The notes: generated by a model not told the origin, from the letters alone. A stretch of 64,000 bases of DNA from Pseudonocardia sp. DSM 110487 (GCF_019468565.1 NZ_CP080521.1:1116001-1180000); one strand, 5' to 3'. Shown: positions 28,085-37,679, counted from the stretch's first letter. Numbers and translations: made by a program.

Positions 28085-28486
28085 ATGACGAACATCGACC
28101 ACATCACCACAGCACCGACCCACACGAGCCCGGTGTACCAGGGCCTGCGCAGCCGGTTGAGGCGCAACGCCGCAGTCGCACTGGCCGCAGGCTCCGGCCT
28201 GACCCTGATCTGGATGCTCACCGGAGGTGGGACCTTCTGGCCGGTGTGGGCCTGGATCGGCCTCGGCGGCGCGCTCGCCGCGGACGCGGGGCTGCGCCTG
28301 GCATTGCGGACGCCGCCCGGCATGCCCCGCTGGATCGCCATCGGCACGGTCGCCTGCGCGGTGCTCGCCGGGGTCGAGATCGCCGTCTGGGCGTTCGCGG
28401 GCGGCGGCTACTTCTGGCCGATGTGGGCACTGCTGATCCTGGCCGCGGCTCTGATCGTGCGTACCCGCGCCGTCGCGAGCGCGTGA
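28085..28486 (+). CDS. Stand-alone membrane sensor-domain protein (2TM-type)
   Basis: A 133-residue protein of four helices, closely similar to residues 15-130 of the histidine kinase at 26260. It shares LALAAG at the start, AADAGLRLALRTP versus AADIGLRLAWRTP, and the hallmark AGGGYFWPMWALLIL versus TGGGFFWPVWPLLIL. It lacks any kinase or DNA-binding part. It may form mixed dimers with the kinase, or sense the same signal and compete for it. ATG 28085 fits the shared upstream element and the natural N-terminus. Confidence 0.8.
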   Translation: MTNIDHITTAPTHTSPVYQGLRSRLRRNAAVALAAGSGLTLIWMLTGGGTFWPVWAWIGLGGALAADAGLRLALRTPPGMPRWIAIGTVACAVLAGVEIAVWAFAGGGYFWPMWALLILAAALIVRTRAVASA

Positions 28487-28844
28487 TCCGCAGGCCCCGG
28501 AGATGTGGCGCCACCCGCACCGCGGGTGGCGCCGGCGCTCGCGCTGCGACCCTCCTAGCTGACGAAGGTGCCGTTGGTCAGGCGTGCCATCATCGCGAAC
28601 CTGCGCCGGCTCGGCGCGGGCACCGGACTCGCTCGCACGCTCGGGGTCCTCGAGCTCCTGGGCGTACTCGCCAACCAGAGCACAACCAGATCCAGGTTCT
28701 CGCTGGGTGCGCCGGACGGCGGGCCTCGTACTGGACGTACTCGGCCCGTCGGCCGGTGCGGCCAGCGTGGGCCTGGGCCGCCGAACTATTCGGCGGACTT
28801 CCGGCGGGGGACACTAGCCCGGTGCCTCCCCTGGCGAGGTCGTT
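28487..28844. other. 358-bp intergenic gap, no supported gene
   Basis: Between the sensor-domain gene and the convergent importer operon. A hairpin-forming stretch occurs near 28514-28535 (CACCCGC and GCGGGTGGC). Open frames here, including one beginning near 28568, lack family-like sequence and ribosome sites. Two GTAC tetramers occur as GTACTGGACGTAC near 28730-28742. Probably terminator plus intergenic repeat. Confidence 0.5.
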
Positions 28845-29846
28845 TCAGCTCGGCAGCAGGTGCTGCTCCTCCGCGTGATGACAGGCGCTCGGGTGGTGCC
28901 CGCTGCCGCGAACGACGAGGGCGGGCTCCTCGTCCGCGCAGATCTCCGTGGCCTTCCAGCACCGGGTGCGGAAGCGGCAGCCGCTGGGCGGGTCCACCGG
29001 GCTCGGGACGTCGCCCGTGAGCCGGATCCGGGCCCGCGCGGCGCGCACGGCCGGGTCGGGAACCGGCACGGCCGAGAGCAACGCCTGCGTGTACGGATGG
29101 GCCGGGCGGTTGTAGATCTCGTCCTCCGTGCCGATCTCCACGATCTTGCCCAGGTACATGACGGCCACCCGGTCGGACAGGTGGCGCACCACGGAGAGGT
29201 CGTGGGCGATGAAGAGGTAGGAGAGGCCGAACTCGCGCTGCAGCTCGTCCATCAGGTTCATCACCTGGGCCTGGATCGACACGTCGAGCGCCGATACCGG
29301 CTCGTCGCAGACGATCACCTCGGGCTTCAGCGCGAGCGCGCGGGCGATCCCGATGCGCTGGCGCTGGCCCCCGGAGAACTGGTGTGGGTAGCGGTTGATG
29401 TGCTCCGGGTTGAGCCCGACGACGTCGAGGAGCTCCTGCACCTTCTTGCGCCGCGCGCCCTTCGGGGCGACGTCGGGGTGGATGTCGAACGGCTCACCGA
29501 CGATGTCGCCGACGGTCATGCGCGGGTTCAGCGACGTGTACGGGTCCTGCAGCACGATCTGGATCGACCGGCGCAGCGCCTGCAGCGCCTTGCCGCGCTT
29601 GGCGAAGACGTCCTCACCGCGGAAGCGGACCCGGCCCGAGGTCGGCGGCTCCAGCCGCATCAGCACCTGGGCCAGCGTCGACTTCCCGCAGCCGGACTCG
29701 CCGACCACACCGAGGGTCTCGCCCTTGCGCAGCTCGAACGACACGCCGTCGACGGCCCGCACGTGCCCGACGGTGCGCTTGAAGACGATGCCGACCTGTA
29801 CCGGGAAGTGCTTGACGAGGTTCTCGACCTCCAGAATGGGTGTCAT
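28845..29846 (-). CDS. Peptide-type ABC importer ATP-binding protein (DppF-like), second system
   Basis: A 333-residue ATPase. Walker [10 protein letters not shown] is at 49-57, the signature [15 protein letters not shown], Walker [13 protein letters not shown], and the switch His lies in IAHDLSVV. The C-terminal domain has [17 protein letters not shown] 29846 overlaps the stop of the DppD-like gene (ATGA). Last gene of the second importer operon, which reads leftward from 34306. Confidence 0.94.
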   Translation of the reverse strand: MTPILEVENLVKHFPVQVGIVFKRTVGHVRAVDGVSFELRKGETLGVVGESGCGKSTLAQVLMRLEPPTSGRVRFRGEDVFAKRGKALQALRRSIQIVLQDPYTSLNPRMTVGDIVGEPFDIHPDVAPKGARRKKVQELLDVVGLNPEHINRYPHQFSGGQRQRIGIARALALKPEVIVCDEPVSALDVSIQAQVMNLMDELQREFGLSYLFIAHDLSVVRHLSDRVAVMYLGKIVEIGTEDEIYNRPAHPYTQALLSAVPVPDPAVRAARARIRLTGDVPSPVDPPSGCRFRTRCWKATEICADEEPALVVRGSGHHPSACHHAEEQHLLPS

Positions 29847-30826
29847 CGCGCCACCAGCTCCTCGGCGAACAGGCACGCGGACGACCGGCCGCCGGGCAGC
29901 ACCTCGAGCGGCGGTACGACATCGGAGCAGATATCGGCTGCCATCGGGCACCGCGGGTGGAACGGGCAGCCGGGCGGGATCCGGGTGAGGCTCGGCGGCA
30001 GGCCGCGGATGGCCCTGAGGGTGGTGCCCTTCGTGTCGACCCGCGGGATCGACTCCAGGAGCGACCGGGTGTACGGGTGGCACGGGTTGGCGTAGAGCGA
30101 GTGCACGTCCGCGTGCTCGACGATCCGGCCCGCGTACATCACGGCGATCCGGTCGGCCACCTCCGCGACCACGCCGAGATCGTGCGTGATCAGGATCAGG
30201 CCCATGTGCCGCTCTGCCTGGATCTCGGCGAGCAGGTCCATGATCTGGGCCTGCACGGTGACGTCGAGCGCGGTGGTCGGCTCGTCGGCGATGAGGACGT
30301 CGGGGTCGAGCGCGAGCGACATCGCGATCATCACGCGCTGCCGCATGCCGCCCGAGAACTGGTGCGGGTGGTCGCGCACCCGCTGCCGTGCGGCCGGGAT
30401 GCCGACCATGTCGAGCAGCTCGACCGCCCGCTTCTCCGCGTCGCGCCTGCTCATCCCGCGCCGGGTGCGCAGCTGCTCTCCGATCTGGAACCCGACGGTG
30501 AACACCGGGTTCAGCGCCGACAGCGCATCCTGGAAGACCATCGCCATGTGCTCGCCGCGCAGCTCCCTGCGCCGCTGCGGAGTGGCGGTGAGCAGCTCCT
30601 CCCCGCGGTAGCGCACCACACCCCCCGTGACGACCGCGGGCGGGGCCGGCAGGATCCCCATGATCGTGTTGGCCGTGACGCTCTTGCCGGACCCGGACTC
30701 ACCGAGCACGGCGAGGGTCTCCCCGGAGTCCACGTGGTAGTCGACGCCGTTGAGCACGTGCGCCACCCCGTCGCGGGTGTGGAACTCCACGCGGAGGCCG
30801 TCCACCTCCAGCAGGGGATTCGACAT
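29843..30826 (-). CDS. Peptide-type ABC importer ATP-binding protein (DppD-like), second system
   Basis: A 327-residue ATPase. Walker [10 protein letters not shown] is at 42-50, the signature [15 protein letters not shown], Walker [12 protein letters not shown] and LITHDLGVV. The C-terminal domain has [14 protein letters not shown]. Its ATG overlaps the stop of the upstream permease as TGATG at 30824-30828, so the two are translationally coupled. Confidence 0.94.
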   Translation of the reverse strand: MSNPLLEVDGLRVEFHTRDGVAHVLNGVDYHVDSGETLAVLGESGSGKSVTANTIMGILPAPPAVVTGGVVRYRGEELLTATPQRRRELRGEHMAMVFQDALSALNPVFTVGFQIGEQLRTRRGMSRRDAEKRAVELLDMVGIPAARQRVRDHPHQFSGGMRQRVMIAMSLALDPDVLIADEPTTALDVTVQAQIMDLLAEIQAERHMGLILITHDLGVVAEVADRIAVMYAGRIVEHADVHSLYANPCHPYTRSLLESIPRVDTKGTTLRAIRGLPPSLTRIPPGCPFHPRCPMAADICSDVVPPLEVLPGGRSSACLFAEELVAR

Positions 30827-31731
30827 CAGCGGCCCTTCGGGTCGAACGCCTCGCGCACCGCGTCGCCGAGCATCACGAACGCGAGCACCGTGACGGCGAG
30901 GAACGCGGCGGGGAACAGCAGCAGGAACGGCGCGACGCGCAGGTAGTCGCGCGCCTCGCTGATCATCACGCCCCACGACACGACGGGCTCGCGCAGCCCG
31001 ATGCCGAGGAACGACAGCGTGGCCTCCACGCCGATGAAGGCGCCGAGCGCGATCGTGGCGTAGACCAGCACGGGGGCGAGGCAGTTCGGCAGCATGTGCC
31101 GCCAGATCACCCGCGCGGGGCTCGCCCCGAGCGCGCGGGCGGCGCGGACGTAGTCCTGGTCGCGGGCCGCGATCGCGGCCGACCGCGTGATCCGCATGGA
31201 CACCGGCCACGACAGCGCGGCCATCGTCAGCACCACGAGCGCGGTGATCCCGGCGGCGCCCTCGCCGATCGTCTCGCGGAAACTCGAGAGGATCACGATC
31301 GCGCCGAGCACGAACGGCAGGCCGAAGACGACGTCGGTGAGCCGGGAGACGAGGCTGTCCAGCCATCCGCCGTAGTAGCCGGCGAACATGCCCAACGCAC
31401 CGCCGATGAGCACGGTCAACGTCGTGGCGAGCACCCCGACGACGATCGACACCCGCGTGCCGTAGACCGTGCGCGCGAACACGTCGCGGCCGAGCAGGTC
31501 GTAGCCGAACCACGCCTGCGCCGACGGTGGCTGCCGGCTGCGGGCGAGGTCGCCGACGGTCGGGTCGACGGAGGTGAACAGCTGCGGGAAGGCCGAGAGC
31601 ACCAGCAGGAACGCGATCAGCGTCGTCGCGATCAGGAAGAGCGGGCGCCTGCGCAGGTCGTGCCATGCGTCGGAGGCGAGGCTGCGCGCCCGGTCCGGGC
31701 CCGCCGCGGCCAGCACGCTGGGGTCAGACAT
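30826..31731 (-). CDS. Peptide-type ABC importer permease (DppC-like), second system
   Basis: A 301-residue permease with an N-terminal cytoplasmic tail and first helix LFLIATTLIAFLLVLSAF. The family motif AWFGYDLLGRDVFARTVYGT and the EAA loop YVRAARALGASPARVIWRHM follow, and the end is VMLGDAVREAFDPKGR. Overlaps the DppB-like gene by 8 bp. Confidence 0.94.
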   Translation of the reverse strand: MSDPSVLAAAGPDRARSLASDAWHDLRRRPLFLIATTLIAFLLVLSAFPQLFTSVDPTVGDLARSRQPPSAQAWFGYDLLGRDVFARTVYGTRVSIVVGVLATTLTVLIGGALGMFAGYYGGWLDSLVSRLTDVVFGLPFVLGAIVILSSFRETIGEGAAGITALVVLTMAALSWPVSMRITRSAAIAARDQDYVRAARALGASPARVIWRHMLPNCLAPVLVYATIALGAFIGVEATLSFLGIGLREPVVSWGVMISEARDYLRVAPFLLLFPAAFLAVTVLAFVMLGDAVREAFDPKGR

Positions 31732-32650
31732 AGCGGATCCTCGGGTCCAGTACGGCGTAGATCACGTCCACCAGCAGGTTCATCAGCAGGTAGACGATCA
31801 CGAGCAGGACGACCACCCCGGTGACGGTGGCGCCCTCCCGCAGCGCGATGGAGCGGAAGATCAGGCCGCCGACGCCGCGGATGTTGAAGATGCCCTCGGT
31901 GACGATCGCACCGCTCATGAGCGAGCCGAGATCGACACCCAGGAACGTGACGACCGGGATCAACGAGTTCCGGAGCAGGTGCACGCCGACCACGCGGCGC
32001 GGTTCGAGGCCCTTCGCGACCGCGGTGCGGACGTAGTCGGAGCGCCGGTTCTCCGCGATGGAGGTGCGGGTGAGCCGGGCGACGTACGCCATCGACAGGC
32101 TGCCGAGCACGAAGCCGGGCACGATCAGCTCCCCGAAACCGGCGCCTGCGGAGACGGTCGGCGAGATGATCCCCAGCCGCAGCCCCAGCACGGTCTGCAG
32201 CACGTAGCCGGTGACGAACACCGGGATCGAGATCAGGAAGAGCGTCGATACCAGCACGAGGTTGTCGAGGAAGCCACCCGAGCGCAGGCCGGTGAGCACC
32301 CCGGCGAGCACCCCGATGATCCCCTCGATCAGCAGCGCGACGATCGCCAGCCGCAGCGTGACCGGGTACGCGGCCGCGATCAGCTCGCCGACCGACGTGC
32401 CGGAGAACGTCTCGCCGAAGTCGCCCTGCGCCAGGTTGCCGAGGTAGCGCAGGTACTGCACGACGATGTTCTCGTCCAGGTGGAACTCCTCGCGCATGCG
32501 GGCGACGTACGCGTCCGGGCAGGCCCGTTCGCCGCACTTGCCGGCGAACGGGTCGCCCGGCAACGCCCAGACGAGCAGGTAGATGAGGAACGTCGTCCCG
32601 AGGAACACCGGGACGAGTTGGAGGAGCCTGCGAAGGACGTAGCGCCCCAC
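31724..32650 (-). CDS. Peptide-type ABC importer permease (DppB-like), second system
   Basis: A 308-residue permease. The N-terminus VGRYVLRRLLQLVPVFLGTT starts at a GTG. A periplasmic loop with GERACPDAYVARMREE follows, then six helices, the EAA loop YVRTAVAKGLEPRRVVGVHL and the C-terminus VDVIYAVLDPRIRYV. Two Cys in the first periplasmic loop (CGERAC) are typical of a subgroup of actinobacterial DppB proteins. It lies 12 bp downstream of the binding-protein gene. Confidence 0.94.
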   Translation of the reverse strand: MGRYVLRRLLQLVPVFLGTTFLIYLLVWALPGDPFAGKCGERACPDAYVARMREEFHLDENIVVQYLRYLGNLAQGDFGETFSGTSVGELIAAAYPVTLRLAIVALLIEGIIGVLAGVLTGLRSGGFLDNLVLVSTLFLISIPVFVTGYVLQTVLGLRLGIISPTVSAGAGFGELIVPGFVLGSLSMAYVARLTRTSIAENRRSDYVRTAVAKGLEPRRVVGVHLLRNSLIPVVTFLGVDLGSLMSGAIVTEGIFNIRGVGGLIFRSIALREGATVTGVVVLLVIVYLLMNLLVDVIYAVLDPRIRYV

Positions 32651-32662
32651 GGTCCTACCGTC

Positions 32663-34306
32663 CTACTCCGAGACCGTGACGCTCTCCAGGTCGAGCTCGC
32701 GGAACGGTGTGACCGTGACGTTCTGCAGCCGCTCCGACCAGCCCGCCTGGAACGACTGGAAGTACACCGGGATCGCCGGCATGTCCTGGATGATCATGCG
32801 CTCGGCCTCCTGGTAGAGCGTGTTGCCCTCCTCGATGGACGGAGCCGCGTCCGCGCGGGCGAGCAGTGCGTCGACCGCCGGGTTGGAGTACTCGCCGTCG
32901 TTGGTGGCGCCACCCGTGCGGTACAGCGGGTTGAGGAAGTTCTCGATCGACGGGTAGTCCGCCACCCAGCTGCTGCGGTAGATCCGGGTCAGCTGCCGGG
33001 CGTTGATCGCCGAGCGGTGCTCGCCGAAGGTGGGCACCGGGACGAAGTTGCACTGCACGCCGAGCGCGTTGCTGATGGAGACGCACGTGGCCTGCATCCA
33101 CTCCGCGTTGCCGGAGTCGGCGTTCGAGGTCAGCTCGATCGCCCCCTGGTACCCGGTCGCCTCGAACATCTGCCGCGCGCGCTCCGGCTGGTATGTGCAC
33201 AGCTCGCCGCACTGGTTGGCGACACGGCCCGGCACGTCGGGTGCCACGAGCCCGTCCGCGGGTGGCCGGGTGCCGCCGAAGATCCGCTGGTTGATCTGCT
33301 CCCGGTCGATCGCCATCGAGATCGCCTGCCGCAGCTGCGGGTTCTGGTAGCGCGCGTCGTAGAACGGGAAGCCGAGGCGCTGCACGCCGAGGAAGGTGCG
33401 CGACACGCTGCGGTTCGCGAGGTCGGTCTGGTAGAGGTTGCCCGCCAGCCCGGAGGGCGGAATGACCTCGATGAAGTCGAGGTTGTTCGCCACGACATCG
33501 GCGTAGGCCGCCTCCGCGGACTCGTAGAAGCGGAACTCCACCCCGGAGATGCTCGGCCTGGGCGCGCCTGCCCACTGCTCGTTGCGCTCGACGAGGACGT
33601 TGACGCCCGGCTGGCGGGAGACGAAGCGGAACGGTCCGTTGCCGATCGGGTGGGCCTCGAACGCCGCCGGGTCGGTGAAGAACGCGTCCGGAAGCGGCGA
33701 GAACGCCCGATAACCCAGCATGATCGGGAACACCGCGAACGGTGCGGACAGGGTGACCTCGAAGGTCCGGTCGTCCACGACGCGCAGGCCGGACATCTCC
33801 TGCGCGGCCGGCTGCGGTGCCGTCTGCGGTCCGCCGGTGCCGTCCGGGTCCTCGGTGTGGACCTGGTCGTAGCCCTGGATCTGGGAGAAGAAGGCGCCGT
33901 TCTGCTGGCCGTTGGGGGAGTACGCGACGTAGTTCCAGGCGCGGACGAAGCTCTGCGCGGTGACCGCGGTGCCGTCGTGGAACGTCCAGCCGTCCTTCAG
34001 GCGGATCGTGTAGACGCGCGAGTCGGTGGTCTCGATCGACTCGGCCACCATGTTGGCGGGCTGCGCGGTCTGCGGGTCGTACTCGACGAGCGGGCTGAAC
34101 AGCGCGTCGATGATCTTCCCGCCACCGGTCTCGTTGGTGTTGCCGGGCACGAGCGGGTTCTCCGGCTCGGTGCCGTTCACGCTGATGGTGGCGCCGCTCG
34201 CTTCGGTCGCGCCCCCACCGGGTTCGCCACCCCCACCGCACGCGGCGGTGACCATGGCGATGGACACCGATACCGCCGTCCAGGCAGCTGCTCGTCGCGC
34301 GCGCAT
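32663..34306 (-). CDS. ABC importer solute-binding lipoprotein (family 5), second system
   Basis: A 547-residue lipoprotein (signal AVSVSIAMVTAAC, lipidated C23, then a GGGGEPGGG linker). Family 5 features follow: YTIRLKDGWTFHDGTAVTAQ, SFVRAWNYVAYSPNGQQNG and YRSSWVADYPSIENFLNPLY near the C-terminus. This last pattern, with DGEYSNPAVDALL, is closest to oligopeptide-binding proteins of the OppA type. It heads the second importer operon; the divergent mshB gene starts 153 bp away. It differs enough from the 13553 protein to suggest a different substrate. Confidence 0.93.
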   Translation of the reverse strand: MRARRAAAWTAVSVSIAMVTAACGGGGEPGGGATEASGATISVNGTEPENPLVPGNTNETGGGKIIDALFSPLVEYDPQTAQPANMVAESIETTDSRVYTIRLKDGWTFHDGTAVTAQSFVRAWNYVAYSPNGQQNGAFFSQIQGYDQVHTEDPDGTGGPQTAPQPAAQEMSGLRVVDDRTFEVTLSAPFAVFPIMLGYRAFSPLPDAFFTDPAAFEAHPIGNGPFRFVSRQPGVNVLVERNEQWAGAPRPSISGVEFRFYESAEAAYADVVANNLDFIEVIPPSGLAGNLYQTDLANRSVSRTFLGVQRLGFPFYDARYQNPQLRQAISMAIDREQINQRIFGGTRPPADGLVAPDVPGRVANQCGELCTYQPERARQMFEATGYQGAIELTSNADSGNAEWMQATCVSISNALGVQCNFVPVPTFGEHRSAINARQLTRIYRSSWVADYPSIENFLNPLYRTGGATNDGEYSNPAVDALLARADAAPSIEEGNTLYQEAERMIIQDMPAIPVYFQSFQAGWSERLQNVTVTPFRELDLESVTVSE

Positions 34307-34374
34307 GTCCCCCCATATCGTCCGAACGGGCGACGCGGATGGCGCGTCTGCCGCATTTCCGGTGATGTTGGGGA

Positions 34375-34391
34375 CGGACAGTATCTGTCCG
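34375..34391. promoter_or_regulatory. Palindrome CGGACAG-N3-CTGTCCG between importer and mshB
   Basis: Perfect 7-bp arms around TAT, 69 bp before the importer operon and 69 bp before mshB, i.e. at the exact middle of the 153-bp divergent gap. Candidate operator; the regulator is unknown. The gap also has TTGACC near 34402-34407, a possible -35 for mshB. Confidence 0.35.
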
Positions 34392-34459
34392 GATCGTGTC
34401 TGTTGACCCCGTCGAGGTCACGAAAGGGTTGCGTAGATCCGCCCACGTAGAGTGCGAGC

Positions 34460-35335
34460 GTGATGCCACCCCCGGCCCGGCGGAGGCTGCTCTTCGTGCA
34501 CGCCCACCCCGACGACGAGACGCTCTCCACGGGCGGAACGCTCGCGCGCTACGCGGCCGAGCCCGACACGGCCGTCACGCTCGTCACCTGCACCCTCGGG
34601 GAGCAGGGCGAGGTGATCCCCGCCGAGCTCGCGGAGCTCGCCCCCGACCGCGGCGACCAGCTCGGCGGTTACCGCGCGGGGGAGCTCGCCGCCGCGTGCG
34701 ACGCACTGGGTGTCGGCGACCACCGCTACCTGGGCGGCATCGGCCGCTGGCGCGACTCGGGGATGGCGCTCGCGGGGCACGGCGTGCGCGCGGCCATGCC
34801 GCAGCGGCTGCACCCGCGCGCCCTCGCCCGGCCGGACGCGTTCGACGAGCAGGTCGACCAGCTCGTGGCGGTCATGGAGGAGCTGCGACCGCAGGTCGTC
34901 GTCACATACGGGCCCGACGGCGGCTACGGGCACCCCGACCACGTGCGGGCGCACGACATCACCGCCGCCGCCGTCCGCCGGGTACCGGCTCGGATGCTCT
35001 GCACGGTCGTCGGCCGGTCGACCCTCGACGCGGGGCTCGCGAAGCTGGCCGGCCGCGACGGCCTGCCGTTCCGGATGCCCGAGCCGGACGAGCTGCCCAG
35101 CGTGCCGGACGAGGAGATCCGAGTGCGGGTGGACGTCTCGGCACAGCGCGCGGCGCGGGTCGCCGCCATGCGCGCGCACGCCACCCAGGTGGCGGTGTGG
35201 CAGGACGGCGAGGTCACGGCGTTCGCGGTGAGCAACTTCGTCGCGCAGCCCCTGCTCGACGTGGAGGAGTTCGTGCCGGCAGACGGGGTGAGCATGGCGG
35301 CGCACGACCTGTTCGGGGAGACCGTGGATGCCTGA
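34460..35335 (+). CDS. mshB: MshB, GlcNAc-Ins deacetylase of mycothiol synthesis
   Basis: A 291-residue LmbE/PIG-L zinc deacetylase. The metal motif is AHPDDE (H16, D19) near the start, and the second site TYGPDGGYGHPDHVRAH carries the third ligand His near 158-161. MshB removes acetate from GlcNAc-inositol, the second step of mycothiol synthesis. Length matches the roughly 300 residues of the family. GTG 34460 is followed by the natural N-terminus PPARRRLLFVHAHP. The downstream small membrane-protein gene overlaps by 8 bp, as in the mycobacterial order. Confidence 0.93.
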   Translation: MMPPPARRRLLFVHAHPDDETLSTGGTLARYAAEPDTAVTLVTCTLGEQGEVIPAELAELAPDRGDQLGGYRAGELAAACDALGVGDHRYLGGIGRWRDSGMALAGHGVRAAMPQRLHPRALARPDAFDEQVDQLVAVMEELRPQVVVTYGPDGGYGHPDHVRAHDITAAAVRRVPARMLCTVVGRSTLDAGLAKLAGRDGLPFRMPEPDELPSVPDEEIRVRVDVSAQRAARVAAMRAHATQVAVWQDGEVTAFAVSNFVAQPLLDVEEFVPADGVSMAAHDLFGETVDA

Positions 35336-35762
35336 GAAGACCGTGGACGAGACCGCCGAGGACATCATGGCGCCGGATCGGGAGCAACCACTGCTGCCCG
35401 ACGGCGCACTGATCGTGCTCCTCGTCGTCGACGGGCTGTTGCTCGGGGCGTTCGGGCTGATGTTCACCCCGCTCTACACGAGCGGCATCCCGGTGCCGAT
35501 GGGCATCGTGCTGTCGGTGCTCGTGTTGCCGTGGCTGGTGCGCCAGGCGGGCGAGATCGACGCACGGCCCGCTGTGGCGGGCGCGCCACTCATCGCGTGG
35601 GTGGCGGCCGTCGGGGTGCTGGGGCTGTTCGGCCCTGGCGGCGACGCGATGCTGCTGGCCAACTGGCAGTCGCTGTTGCTGCCCGTCGGCGGGATCGGCG
35701 CGGGCCTGTGGGGTCTGCGTGCCGTGATGGAGCGGGAGTACCGCGGGAGGGATGGTGGCTGA
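35328..35762 (+). CDS. Small membrane protein next to mshB (Rv1171-like position)
   Basis: A 144-residue protein. A charged N-terminal tail of about 25 residues precedes four hydrophobic helices: GALIVLLVVDGLLLGAFGLM, PMGIVLSVLVLPWLV, AWVAAVGVLGLFGPGG and SLLLPVGGIGAGLWGLR. No enzymatic motif. Position after mshB and gene size match mycobacterial Rv1171; function unknown. It overlaps both neighbours (mshB by 8 bp, the next gene by 11 bp), so it is part of one operon. Confidence 0.75.
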   Translation: MPEKTVDETAEDIMAPDREQPLLPDGALIVLLVVDGLLLGAFGLMFTPLYTSGIPVPMGIVLSVLVLPWLVRQAGEIDARPAVAGAPLIAWVAAVGVLGLFGPGGDAMLLANWQSLLLPVGGIGAGLWGLRAVMEREYRGRDGG

Positions 35763-36519
35763 CGCCATCCCGGACCGGGTGATCGTCGCGATCCTCCGCC
35801 CGTTCGTCCGGGCCACGCGCCCCGTGCTCGACGGGCTGCGGGAAGCCGACCCGTTCGGCCTTCATACCCGGGCCGCCGGCCACCAGGACGTGCCGGTCGA
35901 GGAGCGCGGGCTGCGCGACAAGGTGCTCGACGCACTCGCCGCCGTCGAGCTCCCGGGCACGCCGGCGTGGGCGGCGATGGACGTGCCGGCCCGCACGCGC
36001 TGGTGGGTGCGCAGGGTGGGCCGCTTCACCACGCTGATCGCCGCCGTGCCCGGGCTTGGCGGGGCGCTCGCGAACCGGCTGCCCGTCTCCAAGGCCGTCG
36101 GTGCTGCCGGGCAGGGCATGCTCCTGGTGGCCATCGCGGGCGAGCACGGCGTCCGGGACGAGGACGAGCTGGTCAACCTGCTCGGGGCGGTGCTCTTCCG
36201 CCGCGATCTCGCCGTGTCGACGGCCACCGCCACCGAGAACGCGGCCGCCGACGCCCGCGCTGCCGAGCTCACAGGTGACCTGGCGAAGCCGTCGACCACT
36301 CCCACACTCGCCAAGGTGGCCCGTGCCGTGTGGCGGCTCGGCCGCGCGCTCTTCGCCGTGGAGGACGAGCTCGACAAACGCCCGCACGGCAACGTCCTGC
36401 ACGAGGGCCTCGGGATGCTCCCCGTGGTCGGTGTTGTCGGGAAGTATCTCGGCGAGTGGTCGGGGCTGAAGAAGGCGGCCCGCGAGGCCGAGGCCCGCCT
36501 CGCGAAGCCCAGTCGCTGA
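35752..36519 (+). CDS. Conserved protein of unknown function
   Basis: A 255-residue protein with an amphipathic N-terminus, a weakly hydrophobic centre (FTTLIAAVPGLGGALANRLP, about 91-110) and a second hydrophobic patch near the end (EGLGMLPVVGVVGKYLGEWSG). These suggest membrane association like that of EcsC/TerB-type proteins, but no family is recognised with confidence. ATG 35752 overlaps the preceding gene by 11 bp; a GTG one codon later is also possible. Last gene of the mshB operon; the dispersed repeat at 36564-36598 follows. Confidence 0.6.
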   Translation: MVADAIPDRVIVAILRPFVRATRPVLDGLREADPFGLHTRAAGHQDVPVEERGLRDKVLDALAAVELPGTPAWAAMDVPARTRWWVRRVGRFTTLIAAVPGLGGALANRLPVSKAVGAAGQGMLLVAIAGEHGVRDEDELVNLLGAVLFRRDLAVSTATATENAAADARAAELTGDLAKPSTTPTLAKVARAVWRLGRALFAVEDELDKRPHGNVLHEGLGMLPVVGVVGKYLGEWSGLKKAAREAEARLAKPSR

Positions 36520-36563
36520 CGCGCTGTGTTTCCGCCGATGCACCAGTTGTGCGGTGGCGCGAC

Positions 36564-36598
36564 GCGTCGATGGGTGGCGTGGGCGGAGAAGGGGTGCG
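36564..36598 (+). repeat. Dispersed intergenic repeat
   Basis: Contains TGGGTGGCGTGGG and GAGAAGGGG cores shared with the reverse complement of 8754-8788 (29 of 35 identical) and in part with 8250-8273. It lies between convergent genes (end 36519 and end 36608). All copies seen are intergenic. Confidence 0.6.
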
Positions 36599-36607
36599 TG
36601 GGCCGGG

Positions 36608-37639
36608 TCAGGCAGGCGGCACCAAGTAGCGGTAGCGGTGGTGCTCGACGTAGCCGAGGCGGTCGTAGAGCGCCCGTGCGCCGCCGTTCTGCAGGGCCAC
36701 CTGCAGCACCGCCCACCTCGCGCCCCGCTCGCGGCCCCACACGGCGGCGGCGGCGAGCAGCGCGGTGGCGTGGCCGCGCCTGCGGGCGGCGGGCACGACC
36801 TCGAGCATCGAGACGTGCACGTGGTCGTCGACCACGGTGGCGCGCACCTGACCGAGCACCCCGCCGTCCTGGTCGCGCAGCGTGCCGAACGCGGTGTCCG
36901 GGGCGCCCGCGAGCACCCGTTCCTGCGCCGGGGTCGGTAGCCCGCCGACGGCGAGCCGCCACCAGTCGTCCGATGGCCGGGTCGGCAGCTCGATGAGCAG
37001 GCCGGACGGCGGTACCAGGTCGGCGACCTCCGCCACCAGCACCGATACCTCGGCGCCCTTGGCGTGGCCGACGTTCAGCACCCAGCCCTCGGCCGCCACG
37101 GCGCGGTCCCATGGCGAGCCGACGGGCACGTGGACGCGGGGCGGCACACCGTGTTCGCGGGCGAAGCGGCGCACCTCGTCCAGTGCCGCGGCGATCGGCA
37201 GACCGGGGTCGCCGAGCGCGAGGGCCGCGTTGGCCCGCGCGGTGTAGCCGCCGGCGGCACGCAGCCGCCACGTCCCCAGCGGCCGGTCGACCACGGCGGG
37301 CCATGCGTCGGCGCAGATCCCTTCCAGTCGGACGACCGCGGCGAGCGGGGCACGGCGCGGCGGTGCAGGCGGGACGGCGCGCACGGCGACGACGGCGGAG
37401 CGCTCGACGCGCACCGGCCCGCGCCGCGTCCGCACCACCACGGTCTCTGCGCCGTCGGCGGCGAGGTCGCCGACGGCATCGGTGAAGAGCGGCCGGCCGT
37501 CGCGCTCCCCGATGCGGTGCCGCAACGCGACCCGCGCACCGACCAGCTCCTCCGGGATCTCCACATACCCATCGTGCGCCCGTCCTACGGCAGGATTCAC
37601 ACCCGCCCCGGCTCCCACGGTGCCCGGAGCGCGATACAT
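36608..37639 (-). CDS. GNAT-family acetyltransferase, two-part
   Basis: A protein of up to 343 residues. The N-terminal half has the actinobacterial domain [20 protein letters not shown] and [20 protein letters not shown]. The C-terminal half is a GNAT fold with the acetyl-CoA motif [15 protein letters not shown] and the end [19 protein letters not shown]. The substrate is unknown. The ATG at 37639 overlaps a possible -10 of the divergent ferredoxin gene (CATACT, 37636-37641). The true start may be GTG 37600 or GTG 37564, which begins VEIPEEL, the first conserved part. Confidence 0.8.
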   Translation of the reverse strand: MYRAPGTVGAGAGVNPAVGRAHDGYVEIPEELVGARVALRHRIGERDGRPLFTDAVGDLAADGAETVVVRTRRGPVRVERSAVVAVRAVPPAPPRRAPLAAVVRLEGICADAWPAVVDRPLGTWRLRAAGGYTARANAALALGDPGLPIAAALDEVRRFAREHGVPPRVHVPVGSPWDRAVAAEGWVLNVGHAKGAEVSVLVAEVADLVPPSGLLIELPTRPSDDWWRLAVGGLPTPAQERVLAGAPDTAFGTLRDQDGGVLGQVRATVVDDHVHVSMLEVVPAARRRGHATALLAAAAVWGRERGARWAVLQVALQNGGARALYDRLGYVEHHRYRYLVPPA

Positions 37640-37679
37640 ACTGTGGGAAGTTCCTGTTCGCCCGCGTGGAGGACCCCCC

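Noticed and set aside
28568..29020. Possible plus-strand gene after the sensor-domain gene
   Set aside because: No ribosome site, no family match, and it runs into the 3-prime part of the importer ATPase on the other strand.
31574..34450. Long plus-strand open frame across the second importer operon
   Set aside because: The minus strand carries complete permease and binding-protein sequences; the plus frame has no recognisable protein features.
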